From: Streptomyces catenulae
Lineage (GTDB): Bacteria; Actinomycetota; Actinomycetes; Streptomycetales; Streptomycetaceae
Length of the DNA: 64,000 bases
Direction: 5' to 3'
Assembly: GCF_000718015.1 (NCBI RefSeq)
Contig: NZ_JODY01000003.1
Coordinates: 410,192-474,191, forward strand
Numbering within the stretch: position 1 is the first letter of the stretch; each line of letters begins with the position of its first letter. Positions 9,093-18,160 of this stretch are shown one piece after another. The notes below the pieces were generated by a model that made no database searches, was not told the DNA's origin, and saw only the letters and a list, made by a program, of their open reading frames with translations. The position numbers and the translations under genes are program-made.

Positions 9093-10508
9093 ATGCACCC
9101 CAGCCCCGACGAGCGGCACCCCGGGACGGGTGCGGCCACCGACGCGCCCGCGCCGGTCCGCCGCTTCGGTCTCGCCACCGCCACCTGCCTGGTGATGGGC
9201 AACATCATCGGCGGCGGCATCTTCCTGCTCCCCGCGTCCGTCGCCCCGTACGGCACCGTCAGCCTCGTCGCCTTCGGCGTCCTCACCCTCGGCGCGCTGG
9301 CCCTCGCCCTGGTCTTCGGCAAGCTGGCCCGTCGCCATCCGGACACCGGCGGGCCCTATGTCTACGCCCGCGAGGCGTTCGGCGACTTCGCCGGGTTCCT
9401 GTCGGCCTGGTCGTACTGGACGCTCACCTGGGTCAGCAACGCGGCCCTCGCGGTCGCCGCCGTCGGCTACGTCCACGTCCTGCTGCCCGGCCACGCCGGG
9501 CGCGGCACCGACCTGATCGTCGCGCTGGCCGCCCTGTGGCTCCCGGCCCTCTCCAACCTCGCCGGGACCCGCTACGTCGGCGCCGTACAGCTGGTCTCCA
9601 CGGTCTTGAAGTTCGTCCCGCTGCTGTTCATCGCGGTCGTCGGGGTGTTCTTCTTCGACCCGGACAACCTCGGCTCGTTCACCGAGGGCACCACCGGCAC
9701 CCTCGGCGGACTGTCGGCCGCCGCCGCGATCCTGCTCTACAGCTACGTCGGCGTGGAGTCCGCGGCGATGAGCGCGGGCGAGGTCCGCGACCCGGGACGG
9801 AACGTCGGCCGCGCCACGGTCCTCGGCACCCTCGGCGCCGCCCTCGTCTACCTGCTGGGCACCGTCGCCGTCTTCGGCACCGTCTCCCACGACAGGCTGG
9901 TCCACTCCAAGGCGCCGTTCTCCGACGCGGTCAACGCCATGTTCGGCGGCCACTGGGGCGGCACCCTGATCGCCGCCGCCGCCGTCATCTCCATCGTCGG
10001 CGCCCTCAACGGCTGGACGCTGATGAGCGCCCAGTCCCCGTACGCCGCCGCGCAGGACGGCCTCTTCCCCGCCGCCTTCCTCACCAAGCGGCGCGGGGTG
10101 CCGACCTTCGGCGTCATCGCCGCCGCGGTGCTGGCCAGCGGCCTGACGGTGATCAACTACCTGCTGGGCTCCGGCGGCGTCTTCGAGATCCTGGTGCTCA
10201 TCACCACCTTCTCGGCCACCGTGCCCTACCTCCTCGCCGCCGGGGCGCAGATCTACTTCCTGCTCACCGGCGAACGCGACCGGGTCCGCCCGGGCCGCTT
10301 CGCCCGCGACCTGGCCCTGGCGCTCGCCGCCTTCGGCTTCACCTTCTGGCTCGTCGCCGGGGCCGGATACGCCGCGATCTACCAGGGCGTGCTGTTCCTC
10401 TTCGCCGGGATCCTCGTCTACGCCTGGATGGCCGCGCGGCGCAAGGGCCGCGGCCCGCACCCCGCACCGGCCGCACCGGCGCACTCCGGGGACGCGCCCA
10501 CGCCGTGA
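9093..10508 (+). CDS. APC-superfamily amino acid antiporter (AdiC/ArcD-like)
   Basis: The 471-aa protein has about 12 transmembrane segments and the APC signature GNIIGGGIFLLP in the first helix, which forms the unwound substrate-binding turn. Other family features are GGPYVYAREAFGDFAGFLSAWSYW and VESAAMSAGEVRDPGRNV. The closest recognisable group is the basic amino acid/polyamine antiporters (AdiC, ArcD, CadB-like), so arginine, ornithine or a similar cation exchange is plausible but not proven. ATG 9093 is preferred because it gives a normal short N-terminus; the ribosome-binding site (GAGAG) is weak. The C-terminal tail is Pro/Ala-rich and cytoplasmic. Confidence 0.85.
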   Translation: MHPSPDERHPGTGAATDAPAPVRRFGLATATCLVMGNIIGGGIFLLPASVAPYGTVSLVAFGVLTLGALALALVFGKLARRHPDTGGPYVYAREAFGDFAGFLSAWSYWTLTWVSNAALAVAAVGYVHVLLPGHAGRGTDLIVALAALWLPALSNLAGTRYVGAVQLVSTVLKFVPLLFIAVVGVFFFDPDNLGSFTEGTTGTLGGLSAAAAILLYSYVGVESAAMSAGEVRDPGRNVGRATVLGTLGAALVYLLGTVAVFGTVSHDRLVHSKAPFSDAVNAMFGGHWGGTLIAAAAVISIVGALNGWTLMSAQSPYAAAQDGLFPAAFLTKRRGVPTFGVIAAAVLASGLTVINYLLGSGGVFEILVLITTFSATVPYLLAAGAQIYFLLTGERDRVRPGRFARDLALALAAFGFTFWLVAGAGYAAIYQGVLFLFAGILVYAWMAARRKGRGPHPAPAAPAHSGDAPTP

Positions 10509-10642
10509 CCGGCCGCCCGGCCCCGTCGCCGGGCGGGCGCCGGGGCCCACGTGCCACGCTGGAGGCCGGTGCGGGGCACGGGTCCCGTACCGGCCCGCCC
10601 GGGGCGGAGCGGCCGCGCCGGGAGACGACGAGGAGGACCGGG

Positions 10643-10951
10643 ATGCCCCAGCCGGAACCGCTCAGTGACCAGGACATCGCCGCACGGCTCGGGGAGCTGC
10701 CGGGCTGGTCGGTCTCCGAGGGCCTGCTGCGCCGTGGCTACCACTTCGCGGGCCACTTCCCGGCCGCCGCGATGGTCATCCACATCGCCCAGATCCAGGA
10801 GGAGCTGGGCCACCACGCCGATCTGACCCTCGGCTACAACCGGCTCGCGATCGCGGTGAACACCCACAGCGCCGGTGACCGGATCACCGCCCTCGACTTC
10901 GGCCTGGCCCACCGCATCGAGGCCGTCGCGGCGGCACACGGGGCCGACTGA
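10643..10951 (+). CDS. phhB: 4a-hydroxytetrahydrobiopterin dehydratase (PCD/DCoH)
   Basis: The 102-aa protein is a pterin-4a-carbinolamine dehydratase. It is the usual length for the family and contains the conserved ELGHHADLTLGYNRLAIAVNTHSAGDRIT region with the paired histidines. It recycles 4a-hydroxytetrahydropterin formed by aromatic amino acid hydroxylases, or acts on related pterins. AGGAGG at 10631-10636 precedes ATG 10643 by six bases. No hydroxylase gene is adjacent, so its partner must lie elsewhere. It converges on the BrkB gene with only ten bases between stop codons. Confidence 0.9.
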   Translation: MPQPEPLSDQDIAARLGELPGWSVSEGLLRRGYHFAGHFPAAAMVIHIAQIQEELGHHADLTLGYNRLAIAVNTHSAGDRITALDFGLAHRIEAVAAAHGAD

Positions 10952-10961
10952 GCGGCCGCGG

Positions 10962-12053
10962 TCAGCCCGAGGAGCGGGTGACCCCGGGACCGGGGCGCGG
11001 CACCGCGGCGTCCGGCCGGGCCGCGGGCTCCGGGTCCGGTGCGGCGGCGGGCCTCGGCACGGATTCCGACCGCGAGCCCGCCTCCGGCCCCGGACCCGCC
11101 TCGGGCTGCGGCTCCTCCTGTCCGGGCGCCTCCGGCTCCGCCGTCGGCCCGGGCGCGCCGTCGCCGTCCGCCCCCTGCCACCCCGCCCGCCGCAGCTCCA
11201 CGTTGAACTGGGCGCCCGAGAGCAGCGACAGGTGGGAGAACCACAGCCAGATCAGGAAGACCACCGGCCCGGCCAGCGACCCGTAGAGCCGGTTGAAGGT
11301 GCCGACGTACGACGCGTAGAACGTGAACGCTGCCGACGAGACCAGCCAGAGCAGCACCGCGACCACCCCGCCGGGCACGGCGCGCGGCACCCCGCGTGAG
11401 GGCGGCGGGCCGGAGCGGTACAGGAGCATCACCAACACCACGGCCAGCAGCAACAGCAGCGGCCACTGGAGGAGGTTCCAGGTCTGCTCACCGGCCTCGC
11501 CCAGCCCCAGCGTCCGGCCCAGCGCCGTCGCGATCGGCCCGCTCACCAGCAGCGCCACCGCCGAGCTGATGAGCAGCGCGATCAGCAGCAGCGCGGTCGC
11601 CAGGATGCGCGGCGCCTTGCGCCACGGCGGCCGGTCGTCCTTCGTACGGTTCATGGCGTGCAGCGCCCGCCGGAACACCGCGAGATAGCTGCACGACGAC
11701 CAGACCGCGCTGACCAGCGCACCGCCGACCAGCATCCACGCGGCGGTCCGCTGATGCGCCATACCCACCAGCGCCCGCCGCAGCGTGGGCCCGGAGTCGG
11801 CCGGGGCCAGCGACGTCAGGTGGTTGATCAACTGCTCGGTGGCCGGGGGATCGGCCAGCCCGATCAGCGACACCGTCACGATCGTCGAGGGCAGCAGCGC
11901 CAGCACGGAGTAGTACGTCAGGCTCGCCGCCCAGTCCGTCACATCGTCGTGCCACACCGACAGCGGCGTCCGGCGCAGCGCGGTGCGCCACTGGAGCGCC
12001 GTCGGCAGCGCCCGCCGCAACCGCCCGCGGCGCGGGGCCGCCGGGGCGCTCAC
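10962..12053 (-). CDS. YihY/BrkB-family membrane protein
   Basis: The 363-aa product has the six-helix YihY/virulence factor BrkB membrane domain (about residues 30-290) with the family segment VSSAAFTFYASYVGTFNRLYGSLAGPVVFLIWLWFSHLSLLSGAQFNVEL. The last 70 residues are a Pro/Glu-rich, probably cytoplasmic tail. The family was once misnamed ribonuclease BN; its transport or envelope role is unclear. It starts at GTG 12053 with GGGAGG five bases upstream. It lies 117 bases after the DUF6286-like gene on the same strand and may share its transcript. Confidence 0.85.
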   Translation of the reverse strand: MSAPAAPRRGRLRRALPTALQWRTALRRTPLSVWHDDVTDWAASLTYYSVLALLPSTIVTVSLIGLADPPATEQLINHLTSLAPADSGPTLRRALVGMAHQRTAAWMLVGGALVSAVWSSCSYLAVFRRALHAMNRTKDDRPPWRKAPRILATALLLIALLISSAVALLVSGPIATALGRTLGLGEAGEQTWNLLQWPLLLLLAVVLVMLLYRSGPPPSRGVPRAVPGGVVAVLLWLVSSAAFTFYASYVGTFNRLYGSLAGPVVFLIWLWFSHLSLLSGAQFNVELRRAGWQGADGDGAPGPTAEPEAPGQEEPQPEAGPGPEAGSRSESVPRPAAAPDPEPAARPDAAVPRPGPGVTRSSG

Positions 12054-12170
12054 CCGGACCTCCCGCGCAGACCCGGCGCCGTGCGGTACGGCCCGCGGCG
12101 GATACCGCTCCCGGCCATCTCTGTCCGTCCTTACGTGATCGGGGTGTACGTCGGTGGGCGGTGCCGGACG

Positions 12171-12689
12171 CTACGCGGGGGCGATCCGGATCACCAGACG
12201 CGGCGGCCGGACCAGGCCCAGCCGGTCGCGCAGCGCGCGCAGCTCCGCGGTGAGCGCGGCCCGCGCCTCGGCCGGATCGCCGAACACCAGCACCGCCCGG
12301 ACCACGGCGCGGCGGCCCCGCACCCGCACCCGGGCCCGCGCGATGCCCGGCATCCGCAAGGTGGCGTCCCGCAGCAGGGCGCCGAACCCGCGCCGGTCGA
12401 GCGCGGCGTCCGCGCCGGGCAGCAGCCGCGCCCCGGAGCCCTCCCGCAGCCGGCCCGGCACCAGCGCCAGCACCACCATCGCCACGCCCAGCAGCGCGAC
12501 CACCGCACCGCCCGCGACCAGCCATCCGTCGGTGAGCCGCACCGCGGACACCACCCCGTCGAGCAGCCCGGCGAGCACCCCCGCCAGACCGGACGGCCGA
12601 CCCGCCCCCGCCGCCGTCAACGCCGCACAGCACGGCACCACGGCTCCCGCCGTCAGCACCGCCCGCCACCGGCGCCCCGCGCGCTCCAT
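12171..12689 (-). CDS. DUF6286-like membrane protein
   Basis: This 172-aa protein has two hydrophobic segments (about 10-30 and 55-80) followed by a soluble domain of about 80 residues with GFGALLRDATLRMPGIARARVRVRGRR and ARAALTAELRALRDRLGLVRPPRLVIRIA. This resembles actinobacterial DUF6286/AmaP-type proteins that usually sit beside Asp23 envelope-stress proteins; no Asp23 gene is visible here. ATG 12689 is preceded by AGGAGG (12699-12704) nine bases away. The upstream reading-frame extension is low-complexity and was excluded. Confidence 0.65.
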   Translation of the reverse strand: MERAGRRWRAVLTAGAVVPCCAALTAAGAGRPSGLAGVLAGLLDGVVSAVRLTDGWLVAGGAVVALLGVAMVVLALVPGRLREGSGARLLPGADAALDRRGFGALLRDATLRMPGIARARVRVRGRRAVVRAVLVFGDPAEARAALTAELRALRDRLGLVRPPRLVIRIAPA

Positions 12690-12998
12690 CGCCGTCGTCC
12701 TCCTCGTTCCCGCTTCCGGTCCCTCCGGTGCGTACCGCTCCGGATCCGCGGCCGCTCCGCGCCGCCCCGGCCGCCCGGCGGGTGCGCACCAGGCAGGGAC
12801 CCTGCCGCTCCGCGCGGTCGCGGCGACCGCACCCACCCCGTACACCACGGTCCCGCCCGCCCCACCGGACACTTCCGGCATCGCGCCCGCCCTCTCTCGC
12901 CTGCCCACTGTTCCGGGAAAGTCAACCTCATCCACCGGCCCCCGCGCCCGCGAACCCCGAGGACTTAGGGGGCCGAGCCCCTGTCCCAGGGGTTGCCG
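12690..12998. other. 309-bp intergenic region
   Basis: Noncoding spacer between two minus-strand genes. Its right end holds the hairpin annotated separately. The rest should include the promoter of the DUF6286-like gene, but no clear -35/-10 pair was recognised. Confidence 0.5.
12978..12992 (-). terminator. Hairpin after GH114-like lipoprotein gene
   Basis: CCCCTG and CAGGGG form a 6-bp stem with a three-base loop, extendable by weaker pairs, just downstream of the minus-strand stop codon at 12999. It could act as a factor-independent or partial terminator. Confidence 0.5.
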
Positions 12999-13859
12999 TC
13001 AGCAGTGCCGGTACACGTGACCGTGCTCCCCCTCCGGCCGCACATCGCGGTCGCGCAGGGTGAGGGAGAGGCGGTCGCCCCAGCGGCGGCAGCCGGAGGT
13101 GAAGTCCCGGGCGCGGTACTCGATGTCGAGGACCCGGCCGTCGTAGGCGGAGAGGTAGCGGTCGCACTCCCGGTAGCGGGCGCACTCCTCGGTCACCGCG
13201 AAGTCGAAGCCGATCCGGGACCGCTCGCCCAGCAGCGCGGCGGTGTTCTTCTGCGCGAAGGCCAGCCCCCGCGCATGGGCCCGCCGCGCCAGCAGCCGGG
13301 CGAACGCCGCCGCGTCGTCCGCGTCCAGCCGCCCGCCGGAGCGCTCGTACGAGTCGAGGTTGTCCGCCTCCACGGCGTCGAAGCCCGCCGTGGCGCAGCC
13401 GTCGATCCAGCCGCCCACCACCTCGGCGGCGGCCGTGCGCTTCGCGGGCGTGGACACGTCCAGCAGCGGTTCGTCCCAGTCCTCGTCGATCACGAGCGGG
13501 CCGTCGTCGCCCTTCTCGTGCAGCAGCAGATCCGGCTGGTGGCGCCGCCACCAGCCGACCGCCCCACCGGGCTGGGTCTGGAACGCGTTGACGTAACAGA
13601 CGTTGTAGCGGCCCGCCGCCGGTTTCTCGGTGCGGTCGCGGGAGACCACCCGGACGTCGTCCCGCGGCGGGTACGCGCCGCCCAACTGGTAGTCGAAGAC
13701 GGCGTCGGCGGGTGGCAGCCGCACCTTCCCGGGCGCGGGGGACGCCGCCGCGGGCCGGGCGTCGGACGCGCCGTCGGCGGCGGGGGAACAGCCGGGGAGG
13801 GCGGCCGTCGCGCACAACAGGGCGAGCAGCGGAGCGGATCGGCGGAACAGGCGGTGCAC
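12999..13859 (-). CDS. Lipoprotein, endo-alpha-1,4-polygalactosaminidase-like (GH114)
   Basis: The 286-aa protein begins with a lipoprotein signal peptide ending in the lipobox LPGC (Cys 24). The mature part matches the GH114/TM1410 TIM-barrel family: YNVCYVNAFQTQPG, a DEDWDEPLLDVS strand, GFDAVEADNLDSYERSGG, ARGLAFAQKNTAAL and DFAVTEECARYRECDRY. The acidic residues in VIDEDWDE and VEADNLD are candidates for catalysis. Family members hydrolyse alpha-1,4-linked polygalactosamine-type polymers, so a role in extracellular glycan turnover is likely. It starts with GTG at 13857-13859. Confidence 0.8.
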   Translation of the reverse strand: MHRLFRRSAPLLALLCATAALPGCSPAADGASDARPAAASPAPGKVRLPPADAVFDYQLGGAYPPRDDVRVVSRDRTEKPAAGRYNVCYVNAFQTQPGGAVGWWRRHQPDLLLHEKGDDGPLVIDEDWDEPLLDVSTPAKRTAAAEVVGGWIDGCATAGFDAVEADNLDSYERSGGRLDADDAAAFARLLARRAHARGLAFAQKNTAALLGERSRIGFDFAVTEECARYRECDRYLSAYDGRVLDIEYRARDFTSGCRRWGDRLSLTLRDRDVRPEGEHGHVYRHC

Positions 13860-14010
13860 GGCGGCATCAGCTTTCGGTCGGTTCGCCCCGGGACCGGTCG
13901 GCGGACCGGGAGCGCGCGGTCTGTGCGCTCGGAGGGGACAACCGGCAGCGTACGCACCGGGGCACGCCCACCCGTCGCGCGCCCCCTGCCCGACCGCCCG
14001 CCCGCCGCCG

Positions 14011-15405
14011 CTAGTCCAGCCCCCGGGCCCGCCGGAACCGCGCCGTCCCCGCGTCCAGTTCCACCACCGGCGCCGGGTAGTCCAGCGCGGCCCGCTCCCG
14101 GCCGTCCAGCCGCCACGGGCGGTGGACGGCGGCGCCCGGCAGGTCCGCCAACTCCGGTACCCAGCGCCGTACGTACGCGCCGTCGGGGTCGAAGCGGCGG
14201 CCCTGGACGACGGGGTTGAGGACCCGGTTGGGGCGGGTGTCGGTGCCGGTGCCCGCCGCCCACTGCCAGTTCAGCTGGTTGTCGGCGAGGTCGCCGTCGA
14301 CCAGCAGATCGAGGAAGTGCCGGGCGCCGACACGCCAGTCCACGTACAGCGTCTTCGTCAGGAAGCTCGCGGCCAGCAGCCGGGCGCGGTTGTGCATCCA
14401 CCCCTCGTGCCGCAGCTGCCGCAGCCCCGCGTCGACCACGGGGTAGCCGGTCCGCCCCGCCCGCCACGCCGCCGCCTCCACGCCGTCGCCCCGCCAGCGG
14501 TCGCCCCGGGTGCGATACTCCCGCCACGCCGCCGCCGGACGCGCCGCCAGCACCTGGTGGTGGAAGTCCCGCCAGGCCAACTGCCGGACGAAGGCGTACG
14601 CCCCCGCGTCGTCCCGGTCCGCCGCCGTGCGGACCAGCTCCACCGGGGAGACACAGCCGAAGTGCAGATAGGGGGAGAGACGTGAGGTGGCGTCGCCCGG
14701 CAGATCGTCGTGGCGGTCCTCGTACGCGGCCAGCCCCGTGCGCCGCCAGGACGCGAAGCGCCGCCGCCCGGCCGCCTCACCGCCCTCGGGCAGCGCCGGG
14801 GACGGACGGCCGCCGGGACACAGCTCCGCCCCGGTGGGCAGCGCCGCCGACCGCACCCCCTCCGGCACCGCGACGGTGCGCGGTGCGGCCACCACCGGAC
14901 GCGTCCCCTCGGCCCACCACCGCCGGAAGTACGGCGTGAACACGGCGAAATGGTCCTTGCCGGAGCCCGGTCGCGACCCGCCCGACGGGACCACCGCACC
15001 CGGCGGCACCGCCGTGATCACCGCGTCGTGCACCACCAACCGCCGCCCCTCGGCCGCCAACCGGTCCGCGAGCCGCCGCTCCCGCCGCGCCGCGTACCCG
15101 GACACCCCCGCCGCCAGATGCACCTCCCCGGCGCCGCACTCCGCCGCCACCCGGCAGGTCTCCGCCACCACATCCCCCGTACGGAGGATCAGCCGCCCGC
15201 CCCGGGAGCGCAGCGAGCTATCCAGATCGGCCAGCGCCGCCGCCAGGAACGCGGCACGGTTCGCCGTCACGAACCCGGCGGCGGCCACCCCCTGGTCCAC
15301 GACGAAGAGCGGCACCACCCGGGTCGCGGCCCGTACCGCCGCCCGCAGCACCGGCTGGTCGTGCACCCGCAGATCGGACGTGAACAGACACACCGCGACA
15401 TCCAT
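14011..15405 (-). CDS. phr: Cryptochrome/DNA photolyase family protein
   Basis: The 464-aa protein has an N-terminal alpha/beta antenna domain (about 1-130) and a C-terminal FAD-binding domain with RLSPYLHFGCVSPVELV, AFVRQLAWRDFHHQVL, GYPVVDAGLRQLRHEGWMHNRARLLAASFLTKTLYVDWRVG and DNQLNWQWAAGTGTDTRPNRVLNP. These are classic class I CPD photolyase motifs, and length matches the family. It uses blue light to split cyclobutane pyrimidine dimers in DNA. The start was set at ATG 15405, where VAVCLFTSDLR opens the first strand and AGGGTGG lies upstream. No carotenoid or LitR light-response genes are adjacent. Confidence 0.9.
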   Translation of the reverse strand: MDVAVCLFTSDLRVHDQPVLRAAVRAATRVVPLFVVDQGVAAAGFVTANRAAFLAAALADLDSSLRSRGGRLILRTGDVVAETCRVAAECGAGEVHLAAGVSGYAARRERRLADRLAAEGRRLVVHDAVITAVPPGAVVPSGGSRPGSGKDHFAVFTPYFRRWWAEGTRPVVAAPRTVAVPEGVRSAALPTGAELCPGGRPSPALPEGGEAAGRRRFASWRRTGLAAYEDRHDDLPGDATSRLSPYLHFGCVSPVELVRTAADRDDAGAYAFVRQLAWRDFHHQVLAARPAAAWREYRTRGDRWRGDGVEAAAWRAGRTGYPVVDAGLRQLRHEGWMHNRARLLAASFLTKTLYVDWRVGARHFLDLLVDGDLADNQLNWQWAAGTGTDTRPNRVLNPVVQGRRFDPDGAYVRRWVPELADLPGAAVHRPWRLDGRERAALDYPAPVVELDAGTARFRRARGLD

Positions 15406-15456
15406 GCGCCCACCCTGGCGCATCCGCCGCGCCCCGGGCCACCGACGCACCCGGCG

Positions 15457-16494
15457 TCAGACGAAGGCCAACCCCTGCCACGGCGACGCCGGATCCTGGG
15501 CGAGCACCCGGTGGACATGCAGCGCCTCCGCGTACGGGGCGCCGAACCAGCCGTGGTCGAAGGCGAGCATCCGGCCCAGCGCGTACCCGGCCGCGTACCC
15601 CTCCCAGGAGTCGTACGCCTCCCGGGCCAGCGCACCGACCCGCTGCACCACCTGCTCGGCCTGCGGCGGGGCGCACAGCCGCGCCCCCAGTCCCAGGCGG
15701 ACGAGGTGCACCGCATGGGCCAGATCCAGCGCCAGCACCGACCTCACCCGCCCGTCCGGCGGCAGCACCCCGTCCGTACGGAACCGCTCCTCGTACCGCG
15801 TCACCAGCTCCGGCACCTCGGCCGCGGCGTCGCCGTCCCGGCGGGCGCGGAGCGCCGCCTCGGTCTCCGCGGGCAGGAAACCGCCGCCGAGCAGCTGCTC
15901 CGACCGCTCCTGCCAGGACCCCGGATCCGTCACCGACCACTGCTCCCGCAGCGTCTGTGCGTCCGTGGCGTGGTCGAGGAAGACGGTGCCCAGCTCGTTC
16001 CACGGCACGCTGTGGTGGACGGCCAGCGGCGCCCCGCACGCCAGCCCCTGCGCCGACGGCCCGTGCAGCGGCCCCGTCGCCAGCGTGGTCAGCAGCCCGC
16101 CGGGGCGCACCCCGAAGTGGGCGCGCGCCTGCAACCAGGACGCCCGGTGCGCGGGCGCCGCCACGAGATACGCGGCCGACGGCGTCCCCGGGTTGACCGC
16201 CAGCCGCCACTTGTCGTTCGGCCAGTCCTGCGCCAGCTCCTCGACCGAGACCCGGTCGAAGAACTGCTGCGGCTGCCAGGGCGGCAACATCCCCCGCGTC
16301 AGCACCGGCAGACACTTCCCGCCCACGACCGGGTCGTCGTAGACCGGCAGCGGGTCCTGACCCGGCTGCGGCGCCACCAGATAGAGATCCTCGCCCGCCA
16401 GGGCCGCGATCTGCCCCGCCCCGTCGCCCCGCGCCGTCGCCTCACACAGCCGCCGCTCGGTGTCCGTCGGCGGCATCCACACCGGAGTACCCAT
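15457..16494 (-). CDS. SseB / DUF1266 two-domain protein
   Basis: The 345-aa protein appears to combine an SseB-type N-terminal domain (GEDLYLVAPQPG, CLPVLTRG, FFDRVSVEELAQDWP, LAVNPGTP, about residues 15-110) with a DUF1266-type C-terminal domain (TDPGSWQERSEQLLGGGF through AYDSWEGYAAGYALGRMLAFD and the final SPWQGLAF). Such proteins are common near actinobacterial polymorphic-toxin or secretion loci, but their function is not established and no toxin is visible here. The ATG at 16494 was chosen because the upstream extension is unconserved. It is divergent from the methyltransferase gene. Confidence 0.65.
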   Translation of the reverse strand: MGTPVWMPPTDTERRLCEATARGDGAGQIAALAGEDLYLVAPQPGQDPLPVYDDPVVGGKCLPVLTRGMLPPWQPQQFFDRVSVEELAQDWPNDKWRLAVNPGTPSAAYLVAAPAHRASWLQARAHFGVRPGGLLTTLATGPLHGPSAQGLACGAPLAVHHSVPWNELGTVFLDHATDAQTLREQWSVTDPGSWQERSEQLLGGGFLPAETEAALRARRDGDAAAEVPELVTRYEERFRTDGVLPPDGRVRSVLALDLAHAVHLVRLGLGARLCAPPQAEQVVQRVGALAREAYDSWEGYAAGYALGRMLAFDHGWFGAPYAEALHVHRVLAQDPASPWQGLAFV

Positions 16495-16563
16495 CCGCCC
16501 GACCCTACGGCGCCCGCCCCGACCCGCCGTCACCAGGGCGTCTCCCACCGATCACCCACCGCC

Positions 16564-16578
16564 TTGCCGAAGCGGCAA
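16564..16578. promoter_or_regulatory. Perfect palindrome TTGCCG-N3-CGGCAA
   Basis: TTGCCG, three bases, then CGGCAA form a perfect inverted repeat in the 125-bp gap between the divergent SseB/DUF1266 and methyltransferase genes. The right arm also begins a second, overlapping pattern GCAA-N6-TTGC (16575-16588). The position 42 bases before the methyltransferase start suggests an operator. Confidence 0.5.
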
Positions 16579-16619
16579 CGAAGCTTGCTCCCCGGTGCGG
16601 ACCGGTCCAGGCTCGCCCC

Positions 16620-17597
16620 ATGACCCACGACGACGCCCGCCCGCACACCCCGGCGCACGGCCACGGCGCACCCGCCCCCGGACACCACCACGGCGACGCC
16701 GACATGGACTGGGAGGTGATGGGCCCGCTCCTGGAGAGCGGCGCCGAACTCCACTCCACCGTCTTCGAACAGGCCGCCGCCTGGCTGGGCACCCTCCTCG
16801 CCCCGCCGGACGGCCGCTCCGCCGCCCCCGTCCGCCGCATCCTGGACGTCGGCAGCGGCCCCGGCGTCGCCACCTGTCTGCTGGCCCGCGCCTTCCCCGA
16901 CGCGGAGGTCGTCGCCGTCGACCCCACACCCGCGCTGCTCGACCGCACCCGCGCCCGCGCCGCCGCCCTCGGCCTCGCCGACCGCGTCACCACCCACCGC
17001 GCCGAACTCCCCGACGGACTCGACGGCGACGCCGCCCCGGACGACGGCGGCCACCCCACCGGGCCGGTCGGCGACGCCGACCTCATCTGGTCCAGCCGGA
17101 CCCTGCACCACGTCGGCGACCAGCGGCGCGCCGTCGCCACGCTCGCCCGCCACCTCCGCCCCGGCGGTGTGCTGGCCCTCTCCGAGGGCGGTCTGCCGCA
17201 GCGCTTCCTCCCCCGCGACATCGGGCTGGGCCGCCCCGGGCTCCAGGCGCGGCTGGACGCGGTGACCGAGGAGTGGTTCGCGCGGATGCGGGCCGCGCTG
17301 CCCGGCGCCGAGGACACCGTCGAGGACTGGCCCGCCTTCCTCACCGACGCCGGGCTGGACACCCCGCACAGCCGCAGCTTCCTCGTCGACCTGCCCGCCC
17401 CGCTCTCCGCCGACGGCCGCGCGTACGTCGCCGCCGGGCTGACCCGCGCCGTCGAGGCGTTCGGCGACGACCTCGCCCCCGACGACCTGGCCACCGCCAC
17501 CCGCCTCCTCGACGCGGACGACCCGGCCGGTCTCGCCCGCCGCCCCGACGTCTTCCTGCTCGCCGCCCAGACCGTGCACGCGGCCCGCGCCCGCTGA
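16620..17597 (+). CDS. Class I SAM-dependent methyltransferase
   Basis: This 325-aa protein has the Rossmann methyltransferase core: motif I ILDVGSGPGVATCLLARAFPDAEVVAVDPTPALL, a DADLIWSSRTLHHVGD motif IV region and LRPGGVLALSEGG. The substrate is unknown. The first 28 residues from ATG 16620 are His-rich (HTPAHGHG, GHHHGD) and could bind metal or be untranslated; MDWEVMGPL at 16704 is the alternative start. No good ribosome-binding site precedes either. A palindrome 42 bases upstream may regulate it. Confidence 0.75.
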   Translation: MTHDDARPHTPAHGHGAPAPGHHHGDADMDWEVMGPLLESGAELHSTVFEQAAAWLGTLLAPPDGRSAAPVRRILDVGSGPGVATCLLARAFPDAEVVAVDPTPALLDRTRARAAALGLADRVTTHRAELPDGLDGDAAPDDGGHPTGPVGDADLIWSSRTLHHVGDQRRAVATLARHLRPGGVLALSEGGLPQRFLPRDIGLGRPGLQARLDAVTEEWFARMRAALPGAEDTVEDWPAFLTDAGLDTPHSRSFLVDLPAPLSADGRAYVAAGLTRAVEAFGDDLAPDDLATATRLLDADDPAGLARRPDVFLLAAQTVHAARAR

Positions 17598-17710
17598 GGG
17601 CACCCGCTCCGGCCTGCGGGAACGTGGTCGGGCGCCGGTGACCTGGCAGCCACGGTACCCCCTGGTTAAGCTCGATCGGGGGGCCGAGGACCCGATCCAG
17701 GGAGGCTCCG

Positions 17711-18160
17711 ATGCAGCTGGCGCCCGAACCACGTGACATCGCCCCGCGCCTCGCCACCGGCGCGTTCATCCTCAACTCCGGTCTGGGCAAACTGAAGGCC
17801 GACGACGAGACCGCCGCCGGAATCCACGGCATGGCCTGCACCGCGTACCCGTTCCTGGAGAAGCTCGAACCCCACGTCTTCGTCCGGCTGCTGGCCTGGT
17901 CGGAGGTGGCCGTCGGCAGCGCCCTGCTCGCCCCGGTCGTCCCCAACCGCCTCGCCGGTGCCGCGCTCACCGGGTTCTCCGCCGGGCTCGTCGGCCTCTA
18001 CCTCCGCACCCCCGGCATGCGCGAGCCCGGCAGTCTGCGCCCCACCCAGAACGGCATCCCGCTCGCCAAGGACACCTGGATGCTCGGCATCGGCCTGGGC
18101 CTGCTCGGCTCCGGCGCCCGCTGGAGCTGCTGCCGCAGGCGCCGCCGCTGCCGCCGCTGA
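17711..18160 (+). CDS. Small DoxX-like membrane protein
   Basis: The 149-aa protein has about three to four hydrophobic segments with RLATGAFILNSGLGKL at the start, LLAWSEVAVGSALLAPVV, and MLGIGLGLLG near the end, similar to uncharacterised actinobacterial DoxX-like proteins. GGAGG at 17701-17705 precedes ATG 17711. The last 15 residues are an odd run of Cys and Arg (RWSCCRRRRRCRR), which may be a divergent tail or the result of an indel in a repetitive GCC/CGC tract. Function unknown. Confidence 0.6.
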   Translation: MQLAPEPRDIAPRLATGAFILNSGLGKLKADDETAAGIHGMACTAYPFLEKLEPHVFVRLLAWSEVAVGSALLAPVVPNRLAGAALTGFSAGLVGLYLRTPGMREPGSLRPTQNGIPLAKDTWMLGIGLGLLGSGARWSCCRRRRRCRR

